This document shows, piece after piece, positions 1 to 5,573 of a stretch of DNA of 6,090 nt. The notes below the pieces were generated by a model. The model had not been told where the DNA came from. It searched no databases and was given only the letters and a program-made list of their open reading frames with translations. The translations under genes and the position numbers were made by a program. This stretch comes from Gammaproteobacteria bacterium (GTDB taxonomy: Bacteria; Pseudomonadota; Gammaproteobacteria; GCA-001735895). The number at the start of each line of letters is the position of its first letter. Position 1 is the stretch's first letter. The DNA lies in the NCBI GenBank assembly GCA_029882955.1, contig JAOUJX010000260.1:1-6090 (forward strand). Reading direction: 5' to 3'.

Positions 1-1
1 G

Positions 2-1159
2 AAAGAATATTTCCCCGATTCTTCGACAGTTGTGCAGATTCTGCTGCTGCTTGGTGCGGCGCTTTGGTTTGTGTCCCGTCAATTTGAAGCCCCCCTCCCT
101 ATACCGCCCGCTACTGATTTTGGCAAGCTCGAATTATACGAAGAAGCTGCTATGTACCGAATCGAAAATTCGGCACCTGATATCGGTGAGCAAATTCAAC
201 GTTTAAAGCTCTATGATCACGAGCTGGAATCCCGCATCCGGGTTTTACTCGACGACGGCCAGTTCAAGCAGGCCCGAATCCTGCTGCTTGAGTTGGCGGC
301 CCGAGCGGTCGAAGATGATAACGAGAAACAGCTCGCTGAGATCCTGTTGTTATTGGGTGGTGTAGCGATTGATGAGCAGGAAATAAATAGTGCCGAACTG
401 CTATTACAGGAAGCGCTGGATATAGCCATTCGGCAGAATGATCGGATGGCAATGGGGCGTAGTTACCAGCAACTGGGGCGCTTAAATATAAAGACCCGGA
501 CGCTGGCGCGTTACGCTGCCGAGGCCTACGATCAATTATGGCAGGTTCGCAATCAGATTTTTCTTGGCGAGTTTCGACATGTTGAATCAAACTTACGGCA
601 GATAATCGATGTCAATGTGAAGATAAAGCGTTATGGTGCCGCCGCCGCGGCACAGGAAACCATGGCTGATTATCACTATCGGTTTCACGATAATTACCAG
701 GCCGAGCAGGCCGGAGCTGAGGCTGCGAAGTTATATGCGGTCAGCGGTCAATTGGCGCGTTCGAATCGGGTCATCGAGAAGCTCGTCCAGCAGGGTATGT
801 CGACTGACCAGTTGCAAAGTCTGGATCGTGAAATCGATGAAATCTACCGGAAAATTCAGGGTGACTGGCAGAAGGCGGGTCAGGCTCGAGATCTACAGAT
901 GCTGTATTACTATCATCTCAGAAATGGCGACTCCCGTAGTGCCTGGCAGTCCAGAATCGAGGCAAGCCGGGTGCTGGCACAGACCAGTGAAAGATCTATG
1001 TTTCAACGTCAGGCCGAGGTTATGGCGATATTATATAGTTCAAACTTTGCCATGGAGCGGGCCAGGCGATACCTGGACCGTGCGGAAGAATTATTTGCCG
1101 GATTAGGGGCAGATGAGAATGCCGTCGAAGCCCTCGATATGCAGTCGTTAATTTATTAA
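2..1159 (+). CDS. Membrane-anchored TPR-like helical repeat protein, 5'-truncated by the window edge
   Basis: The frame is open from base 2 to the TAA at 1157-1159 (385 codons). The first possible internal start is a GTG at 32, but in-frame codons before it (KEYFPDSSTV) read like protein and no convincing ribosome binding site precedes the GTG, so the true start is probably left of the window. A hydrophobic run (VVQILLLLGAALWFV) encoded at about 29-75 looks like a signal anchor or single membrane helix, followed by a Pro-rich linker (APLPIPP). The rest is all-helical, with repeated 'A..LL.EAL..A' patterns around residues 70-155 and again near 200-240 and 330-365 (counted from the GTG), typical of degenerate tetratricopeptide repeats. 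Such domains act as protein-protein scaffolds; no catalytic motif is visible. I do not recognise the specific family. It ends 94 bases before the flavin reductase gene, and nothing links it to the C1 cluster downstream. Confidence 0.75.
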   Translation, partial: KEYFPDSSTVVQILLLLGAALWFVSRQFEAPLPIPPATDFGKLELYEEAAMYRIENSAPDIGEQIQRLKLYDHELESRIRVLLDDGQFKQARILLLELAARAVEDDNEKQLAEILLLLGGVAIDEQEINSAELLLQEALDIAIRQNDRMAMGRSYQQLGRLNIKTRTLARYAAEAYDQLWQVRNQIFLGEFRHVESNLRQIIDVNVKIKRYGAAAAAQETMADYHYRFHDNYQAEQAGAEAAKLYAVSGQLARSNRVIEKLVQQGMSTDQLQSLDREIDEIYRKIQGDWQKAGQARDLQMLYYYHLRNGDSRSAWQSRIEASRVLAQTSERSMFQRQAEVMAILYSSNFAMERARRYLDRAEELFAGLGADENAVEALDMQSLIY

Positions 1160-1253
1160 AAACTCCTTTTATTAAAACGGCTTTGAATATTGCTAAAAAA
1201 GCTGATTGTGGTTCAATCGCGTTCCGAATTTTTAATATCAAGGATATAGAGGC
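1160..1253 (+). promoter_or_regulatory. AT-rich leader with ribosome binding site of the flavin reductase gene
   Basis: This 94-base gap is strongly AT-rich compared with its flanks. AAGGA at 1240-1244 lies nine bases before the ATG at 1254 and is the likely Shine-Dalgarno; the nearer AGAGG (1248-1252) is too close to the start to serve. A TTTAAT at 1231-1236 with TTGTGG at 1206-1211 is a possible sigma-70 pair, but the 19-base spacer and weak -35 make it only a candidate. No clear hairpin terminator for the upstream gene was found. Confidence 0.4.
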
Positions 1254-2189
1254 ATGTCTGTCAATCCGGTCGATACTCACGATTTGCGCCGGGCCTTTGG
1301 CTCGTTTGCTACCGGGGTCACTATTGTCACCACGCTGGATAAACAAGGTGAGCCCTGCGGATTTACGGCTAACTCGTTTTCGTCGGTGTCACTCGACCCT
1401 CCCCTGGTGCTGGTGAGCGTGGCGAAGTCCGCCTTTGGCCTGAGCATATTTACCGAATCGAAAAGCTTTGCGATTAACATACTGGCGGAAAACCAGCGCG
1501 AATTATCGAATCGTTTTGCCTCGCGAGGAACCGATAAATTCTCGGGTGTGGGTCGACAGCCTGGCGTCACGGGTGCGCCCCTGTTAGACGATGTGGTGGC
1601 CTGGTTCGATTGCGAAAACTACCAGCAGGTCGAGGCCGGTGATCATGTCATTCTTATTGGTAAGGTTGTTAATTACAGCTATAACGCCGATTCACCTCTG
1701 GGTTTTTGCCGGGGTGCGTATGTGAGTTTCGGCCTGTCGCCTATAATGCTGGAACTGGTTACTTCAAGTGGGCACTTGCAGGTGGGTGCTTTGATCGAGA
1801 ACGAAGATAAAATATTATTACAAGTCGGCCCCGGTGGTGACTTGAAAATACCGATCGCTCCATCAGTGGGAGATCGCGGTCAGCCCGATAGTTTGCTTGG
1901 CTTGCTGGATGCTGCGGGTATTCATGTCGAGTTGCCGTTTTTGTTCGCGGCCTATAACGGCCTGGATAAACGTTATATTTATTATCGTGGGGAGTTACTG
2001 TCTATTAGAGATGTGATCCAGACCGAACAGTTGCATTTTTATGGTTACGACGAAATACCCTGGAGTGCCATTCTTAGTGAAACCGACAAGAGCATGATTA
2101 AACGTTTTTACAAGGAACGTGAGGTCGATAACTTTGGTGTTTACATCGGTGATTTTGAGGCTGGCGATATACATCCTCTACCAAAATAA
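1254..2189 (+). CDS. Flavin reductase family protein fused to a degenerate Nudix-like domain
   Basis: This is a 311-residue protein in two parts. Residues 10-165 match the flavin reductase-like (FMN-binding split barrel) family: RRAFGSFATGVTIVTT near 12-27, GFTANSFSSVSLDPPLVLVSV near 36-56, FAINILAENQRELSNRF near 72-88, and GDHVILIGKV at 129-138. These proteins reduce FMN or FAD with NAD(P)H, often to supply a partner monooxygenase or another flavin-dependent system in the cytosol. Usual stand-alone members are about 160-190 residues, so this one has an extra domain. Residues 174-311 begin with a Nudix-like strand pattern (LQVGALIENEDKILLQVG) and then SLLGLLDAAGI at 213-223, where an active Nudix box would carry REUxEExGU; the Arg and Glu metal ligands are absent. 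I infer a non-catalytic, perhaps nucleotide- or NAD-sensing, module. The start is supported by AAGGA nine bases upstream. A 182-base gap separates it from the corrinoid gene, so a shared transcript is uncertain; a role as electron donor to that system is possible but unproven. Confidence 0.85.
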   Translation: MSVNPVDTHDLRRAFGSFATGVTIVTTLDKQGEPCGFTANSFSSVSLDPPLVLVSVAKSAFGLSIFTESKSFAINILAENQRELSNRFASRGTDKFSGVGRQPGVTGAPLLDDVVAWFDCENYQQVEAGDHVILIGKVVNYSYNADSPLGFCRGAYVSFGLSPIMLELVTSSGHLQVGALIENEDKILLQVGPGGDLKIPIAPSVGDRGQPDSLLGLLDAAGIHVELPFLFAAYNGLDKRYIYYRGELLSIRDVIQTEQLHFYGYDEIPWSAILSETDKSMIKRFYKEREVDNFGVYIGDFEAGDIHPLPK

Positions 2190-2220
2190 TATCGTCGGAT
2201 TATGGGTTATCTGAACAAAT

Positions 2221-2253
2221 AAACGGTTGTCTAACAGCACCCGTTTCAGTTTT
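2221..2253 (+). terminator. Weak candidate hairpin terminator after the flavin reductase gene
   Basis: AAACGG (2221-2226) pairs with CCGTTT (2241-2246). Inside the loop TTGT (2227-2230) can pair with ACAG (2234-2237) using one G-U pair. A short TTTT follows at 2250-2253, after a CAG. The stem is short and its U-tract poor, so this is at best a weak terminator; it lies 32 bases after the TAA of the flavin reductase gene. Confidence 0.3.
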
Positions 2254-2273
2254 GTCGCGTTTCGATAATGTGA

Positions 2274-2302
2274 AGTCGCTGCAAAGTCAGATTATAGCGG
2301 CT
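2274..2302. repeat. Short imperfect inverted repeat upstream of the corrinoid protein gene
   Basis: AGTCGCT (2274-2280) can pair with AGCGGCT (2296-2302) over seven positions with one G-U pair, leaving a 15-base loop. No U-tract follows, so it does not look like a terminator. It sits about 70 bases before the corrinoid gene, in the only sizeable gap before the cluster, where a promoter or operator would be expected. It may be chance; I do not recognise a known operator or riboswitch in it. Confidence 0.25.
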
Positions 2303-2357
2303 GTAAAAATTATTCTGATGGACTGTAACCACTGTTCTCAGGTTGCGCCTTTATGTA

Positions 2358-2371
2358 TTGAGGAATAATGA
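2358..2371 (+). promoter_or_regulatory. Ribosome binding region of the corrinoid protein gene, duplicated before the methyltransferase gene
   Basis: TTGAGGAATA (2358-2367) holds the AGGA Shine-Dalgarno (2361-2364), seven bases before the ATG at 2372. An out-of-frame ATG at 2368 opens a ten-codon reading frame that overlaps the true start; it lies only three bases from the AGGA, so it is a poor start. The same ten bases occur at 5560-5569 at the same distance from the start of the methyltransferase gene. Confidence 0.75.
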
Positions 2372-3085
2372 ATGACCGATATAGACGACGACTACGATGA
2401 CGAAGACGATCTGGATCTTTCGACCCTGCCCGATGACGAGCTGGTCGAGCAGATGCATGACGATCTTTATAACGGTTTAAAAGAAGAAGTCGCCGAAGGT
2501 ACCGATATTCTTCTCGAACGTGGCTGGAGCGCCAACAAGGTACTCAACGAAGCCCTGGTCGCCGGTATGACCATCGTCGGTATCGATTTCCGGGATGGTA
2601 TTCTCTTCGTACCGGAAGTGCTTATGTCTGCCAATGCGATGAAAGCGGGCATGGCAATCCTCAAGCCATTGTTATCAGAATCTGACGAACCTGCAGCCGG
2701 TAAAATGGTCATTGGCACCGTTAAAGGCGATATCCACGACATCGGTAAGAATCTGGTCTGCATGATGATGGAAGGCGCTGGATTCGAAGTCGTCGATCTG
2801 GGTATTAATACACCGGTCGAAGACTATCTTGCGGCGCTAGAAGAGCACAAGCCTGAGATCCTCGGTATGTCTGCCCTGTTGACGACCACTATGCCCTATA
2901 TGAAGGTTGTCATCGACACCATGAAAGAAAAAGGCATACGCGACGATTACATTATCCTCGTTGGCGGGGCACCTTTGAATCAGGAATTTGGCGAAGCCGT
3001 CGGTGCTGACGCCTATTGTCGAGATGCGGCAGTTGCAGCCGATACGGCCAAGCAACTGGTTGCCGAACGCCGCGCGGCTGCCTAA
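2372..3085 (+). CDS. Corrinoid (B12-binding) methyl carrier protein, MtbC/MttC type
   Basis: This 237-residue protein has the two-domain layout of methanogen and acetogen methylamine corrinoid proteins, which are usually about 210-220 residues. Residues 20-105 form the helical cap domain (for example GWSANKVLNEALVAGM and FVPEVLMSANAMKAGM). Residues 110-232 form the Rossmann-like B12 domain with the DxHxxG signature DIHDIG at 120-125, where His122 should be the lower axial cobalt ligand. The downstream SALL (167-170) and GGAP (198-201) contact the nucleotide loop in known relatives. It would accept a methyl group from a substrate-specific methyltransferase and donate it to tetrahydrofolate through the methyltransferase at 5574. 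Unusual is the N-terminal tail of about 20 residues, nearly all Asp/Glu. ATG 2372 has AGGA seven bases upstream. It heads the cluster, 27 bases before the DUF1638 gene. Which methylated substrate it serves cannot be read from it. Confidence 0.93.
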   Translation: MTDIDDDYDDEDDLDLSTLPDDELVEQMHDDLYNGLKEEVAEGTDILLERGWSANKVLNEALVAGMTIVGIDFRDGILFVPEVLMSANAMKAGMAILKPLLSESDEPAAGKMVIGTVKGDIHDIGKNLVCMMMEGAGFEVVDLGINTPVEDYLAALEEHKPEILGMSALLTTTMPYMKVVIDTMKEKGIRDDYIILVGGAPLNQEFGEAVGADAYCRDAAVAADTAKQLVAERRAAA

Positions 3086-3111
3086 GACAGTCTGAGTGAT
3101 CCAGGTGCGAG

Positions 3112-3726
3112 ATGGAAAAAGCAACTCCGATTCTGGTGATCACCTGTGCTGCTGTCGCACGCGAAGTCAATGATATAAAGAAACTGAGCCAGTGGTCGCA
3201 GATGGATTTGCAGGCCATTAGCGCTGACCTGCACGCTACCCCCGAGAAAATCCCCCAGGCGGTCGCCGATGAAATCGACAAAGCTCGTGATCAGTACGAG
3301 CATATCTTTGTCGCCTATGGTGACTGTGGTACTAGCGGTGAACTCGACCGGGTACTGGAGGAACGCGGCGTCAGCCGAATCCCGGGTGCGCATTGTTATG
3401 ATTTTCTGGCCGGTATGGAAACCTTTGAGAAATTTCAGGATGACGAACCAGGTACTTTTTATCTGACTGATTTCCTCGCTCGACATTTCGACAGGCTGGT
3501 TTATGAAATGCTGGGACTGGATCGACACCCGGAATTACTGTCGATGTATTTCGGTAATTACACGCGTTTGATTTATCTGGCGCAAACCGATTCGGACGAA
3601 ATTACCGGGATGGCGAAAGCAGCGGCTGACAGACTGGGGTTACGATTTGAACGGGTTTTCACCGGTACCGGCGAAATGGTGCCTGCGTTAGACGCTGCCA
3701 TGCAGGAAGCCTTATGGCACAGTTAA
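3112..3726 (+). CDS. DUF1638 family protein of the corrinoid methyl-transfer cluster
   Basis: This is a 204-residue cytosolic protein without signal peptide or membrane segment. I assign it to DUF1638 from the pattern ITCAA near residues 10-14, the YGDCGT motif at 69-74, the RIPGAHCYDFLAG stretch at 89-101 and FYLTDFLARHF near 116-126. Members are found beside corrinoid methyltransferase genes in methanogenic archaea and in bacteria, but to my knowledge their biochemical role is unassigned. Three cysteines (12, 72, 95) lie in these conserved blocks, and the last is preceded by His94. This suggests a metal- or cofactor-binding or redox-active site (inference). The gene starts 27 bases after the corrinoid gene, with AGGTG at 3103-3107 as a modest ribosome binding site. 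Its last 13 bases overlap the next gene, which points to translational coupling. A role in corrinoid handling or in helping the methyltransferase is likely from context, not proven. Confidence 0.85.
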   Translation: MEKATPILVITCAAVAREVNDIKKLSQWSQMDLQAISADLHATPEKIPQAVADEIDKARDQYEHIFVAYGDCGTSGELDRVLEERGVSRIPGAHCYDFLAGMETFEKFQDDEPGTFYLTDFLARHFDRLVYEMLGLDRHPELLSMYFGNYTRLIYLAQTDSDEITGMAKAAADRLGLRFERVFTGTGEMVPALDAAMQEALWHS

Positions 3727-4028
3727 AAATTGTTTACTGGCGCGATATTCCGGGCCAGGTAGTGTTTAAACAAGGCCGGCGTAACACCCGATTGCGATTG
3801 TCGTTAAGATTTATGAAGGCTATTGAACGCGCAGCTTATCGACTAAAAAAACAGCAAAAGGATGCCCTGTTCGAGCCCTGGCACGATGTCGCGCAAATCG
3901 TCGATGGTGACGTACGTGAGCAGGCCCGGTTATTAGTTAAACAGCTTGAGGATCAATACCCCGATGCTGTGCTGGAACAGTTAATTCGTGCGAGCGGCCA
4001 GGCCGAGCCTCGCACATTAGATGCGTAG
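3714..4028 (+). CDS. Small 'virulence factor' family protein (PF13769-like)
   Basis: This 104-residue protein has no signal peptide. It opens with a strand-like block and the motif YWRDIPGQV (8-16), then a basic segment (KQGRRNTRLRLSLRF, 19-33), the helix MKAIERAAYRL (34-44), and an acidic, helical C-terminal half. This matches the small family that databases label 'virulence factor'; the name comes from an early association and says nothing reliable about function. In bacteria the family often sits with DUF1638 and corrinoid/folate genes, as here. Its ATG lies inside the end of the DUF1638 gene (13-base overlap in another frame), with AGGA at 3704-3707 six bases upstream, so the two proteins are probably made together and may form a complex. 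The basic N-terminal half could bind a nucleic acid, folate polyglutamate or acidic partner such as the Asp-rich tail of the corrinoid protein; this is speculation. Confidence 0.75.
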   Translation: MAQLKIVYWRDIPGQVVFKQGRRNTRLRLSLRFMKAIERAAYRLKKQQKDALFEPWHDVAQIVDGDVREQARLLVKQLEDQYPDAVLEQLIRASGQAEPRTLDA

Positions 4029-4039
4029 TTGGAGTTAAG

Positions 4040-4510
4040 GTGTATAAAGTCCGTCAATGGTCCGTCAGCAATTCACGAATACTGGAATCGCTATATAGTT
4101 TGTTCGAGCCGATTTTTGTGTTGTTACATCCGCTATGGAAATTAGTCGGTTACCGGCGTCTCGAAAAGCCGATGCGCGTGGTCGAAAAGGCTGTCAAAAA
4201 TATTATGTTCGACTGCCAGATGTGTGGCGAGTGTGCATTGAGTTCCACCGGCATGTCCTGTCCGATGAATTGTCCCAAGTCTATCCGTAACGGCCCCTGT
4301 GGTGGGGTTCGCTTAAACGGTCACTGCGAAATCAAACCGGAGATGCGTTGCGTCTGGGTAGAGGCCTGGCGTGGCAGTCAGAACATGCGCAAGGCAGAAT
4401 CTATTCACCGGGTTCAGGCCCCGGTAGATTTCAGTTACAAAAACACGTCTTCGTGGTTGCGTGTAGTCAGAAACCAGGTTGCTATACGAGAATCCGAGGA
4501 AAAATTATGA
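4040..4510 (+). CDS. MetV-like, MTHFR C-terminal-domain cysteine-rich protein
   Basis: This 156-residue protein has eight cysteines in a compact region: CQMCGEC at 59-65, CPMNC at 74-78, then Cys87 in GPCGG, Cys96 and Cys104. This is the signature of the methylenetetrahydrofolate reductase C-terminal domain family, whose acetogen member MetV is a small zinc- or iron-sulfur-binding partner of MetF. The NGPCGGV block (84-90) is especially typical. It should form a complex with the adjacent MetF and carry electrons or stabilise it. Residues 14-38 (ILESLYSLFEPIFVLL and following) are strongly hydrophobic and aromatic, enough for a membrane-surface or protein-docking helix. The start is GTG 4040 with GGAG at 4031-4034. 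It begins 11 bases after the previous stop, and its TGA overlaps the next ATG (ATGA, 4507-4510). I keep the symbol empty because metV is defined in acetogens. Confidence 0.88.
   Translation: MYKVRQWSVSNSRILESLYSLFEPIFVLLHPLWKLVGYRRLEKPMRVVEKAVKNIMFDCQMCGECALSSTGMSCPMNCPKSIRNGPCGGVRLNGHCEIKPEMRCVWVEAWRGSQNMRKAESIHRVQAPVDFSYKNTSSWLRVVRNQVAIRESEEKL
4496..4500 (+). promoter_or_regulatory. Ribosome binding site that fixes the start of metF
   Basis: GAGGA at 4496-4500 lies six bases before the ATG at 4507. The frame is open further upstream to an ATG at 4348, but that would overlap most of the C-terminal third of the MetV-like gene and add 53 residues with no family resemblance. The ATGA overlap plus this site make 4507 the start. 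Confidence 0.85.
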
Positions 4511-5517
4511 CTGCACTGCTCGATAGTCATCCCGATAACTCTTTACCTCTCAAAGAAGGGCACTACTCGCGTGGTCGCCTGGAACGCGTTTTACGTGCAG
4601 GTAAATTCGCGGTAACGGCTGAGCTGGCACCACCGGATTCGGCGCTGGCGCAGGATGTTTACGACAGGGCACGGGTGTTCGATGGCTATGTCGATGGTAT
4701 GAATGCGACCGACGGTTCGGGTGCGCACTGCCATATGTCGAGTGTTGCCATGTGTGCTTTGTTGACCAATGTGGGTTATTCGCCGGTCATGCAGATATCC
4801 TGCCGCGACAAAAATCGTATTGCGATTCAGGGCGATGTACTGGGTGCTGCGGCTATGGGGGTGGCCAACGTGCTTTGCCTGAGCGGTGACGGGGTTCAGG
4901 TCGGTGATCACCCGGAAGCGAAACCGGTCTTTGACCTGGACAGTATGTCCTTGCTGTCTACCATCAGGACCATGCGCGATCAGGCGCGATTTCTCAGTGG
5001 CCGAAAAATAACCACGCCACCACAAATATTCCTCGGTGCAGCAGAAACTCCATCGGCGCCGCCGATCGATTTCAGGCCGTACCGTTTGGCGAAAAAAATA
5101 GCGGCGGGAGCTGATTTTATCCAGACGCAGTACATTTTCGATGTTGAGCAGTTACGGGTATTCATGGATAAAGCAGGTGAACTGGATTTGCTCGACCAGT
5201 GCTTTATCCTGCCCGGCGTCGGCCCCCTGGCTTCTGCCAAAACCGCTAGCTGGATTCGTAATAATGTACCGGGCATCTATATACCCGATAGTATTATCAG
5301 CAGACTGGCCGGTGCTAAAGATCAGAAAAATGAAGGCCGGAAAATTTGTATTGAGTTAATCCAGCAGATTCGTGAAATCGAAGGGGTGAGTGGCGTACAT
5401 GTCATGGCTTATCGTCAGGAAGAGGCGGTGGCTGATATAATTCACCAGTCTGGTGTGCTCGAAGGCCGCGTACCCTGGTATCCCGGCCGTGAAGATCAGG
5501 AGTGTCTCGAAGCTTAG
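4507..5517 (+). CDS. metF: Methylenetetrahydrofolate reductase (MetF family)
   Basis: This is a 336-residue cytosolic TIM-barrel flavoprotein that interconverts 5,10-methylene-THF and 5-methyl-THF. Family motifs are in order: FAVTAELAPP (34-43) with Glu39 at the place of the catalytic Glu28 of the E. coli enzyme; MNATDGSGA (65-73); MQISCRDKNR (95-104); LCLSGDGVQVGDHP (123-136) with Asp128 matching the folate-binding Asp120; GADFIQTQYIFD (201-212) with Gln208 at the position of Gln183; and a closing HVMAYRQEEAVADII stretch. The CRDKNR block and the separate cysteine-rich partner gene resemble the MetVF type of acetogens and some proteobacteria more than the stand-alone biosynthetic E. coli enzyme. 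In this cluster it may run in the oxidative direction, feeding methyl groups from the corrinoid route into methylene-THF (inference). Translation is coupled to the MetV-like gene by ATGA. A 56-base AT-rich gap follows before the methyltransferase. Confidence 0.93.
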   Translation: MTALLDSHPDNSLPLKEGHYSRGRLERVLRAGKFAVTAELAPPDSALAQDVYDRARVFDGYVDGMNATDGSGAHCHMSSVAMCALLTNVGYSPVMQISCRDKNRIAIQGDVLGAAAMGVANVLCLSGDGVQVGDHPEAKPVFDLDSMSLLSTIRTMRDQARFLSGRKITTPPQIFLGAAETPSAPPIDFRPYRLAKKIAAGADFIQTQYIFDVEQLRVFMDKAGELDLLDQCFILPGVGPLASAKTASWIRNNVPGIYIPDSIISRLAGAKDQKNEGRKICIELIQQIREIEGVSGVHVMAYRQEEAVADIIHQSGVLEGRVPWYPGREDQECLEA

Positions 5518-5573
5518 TCTGCGAGGCGCTAAACAATCAGTAAATTTTATTCATATATTTTGAGGAATACACC
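5518..5573 (+). promoter_or_regulatory. AT-rich leader and ribosome binding region of the methyltransferase gene
   Basis: This is the largest gap inside the cluster. It holds TTGAGGAATA at 5560-5569, whose AGGA (5563-5566) is seven bases before the ATG at 5574. A TATATT at 5554-5559 resembles a -10 box, but no matching -35 was found at the usual distance and the ribosome binding site would then be almost at the transcript's 5' end, so I do not call a promoter. No terminator hairpin is visible, which fits one continuous operon. Confidence 0.55.

Noticed and set aside
633..1106. 157-codon frame on the + strand inside the TPR-like gene
   Set aside because: Arg/Ser-rich, low-complexity translation typical of a shifted frame, with the real gene fully open through the same region.
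32..1159. GTG 32 as the true start of the first gene
   Set aside because: The frame continues open to the window edge with protein-like codons, and no ribosome binding site lies before the GTG, so the gene is treated as truncated.
2190..2371. Cobalamin, SAM or tetrahydrofolate riboswitch before the corrinoid gene
   Set aside because: Looked for because of the cofactors used, but no B12-box-like element or matching conserved core was found and the hairpins present are small.
3082..3528. 148-codon antisense frame opposite the DUF1638 gene
   Set aside because: It covers a gene with recognisable family motifs on the + strand, and its translation shows no domain-like pattern.
4348..4506. Longer version of the MetF reading frame starting at ATG 4348 (389 residues)
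   Set aside because: The extra 53 residues lie inside the MetV-like gene in another frame and show no family resemblance; ATG 4507 has a good GAGGA site and the ATGA overlap.
4591..5025. 144-codon antisense frame opposite metF
   Set aside because: The + strand encodes clear MetF motifs here; the antisense product is His/Arg-rich with no recognisable family and no ribosome binding site of note.
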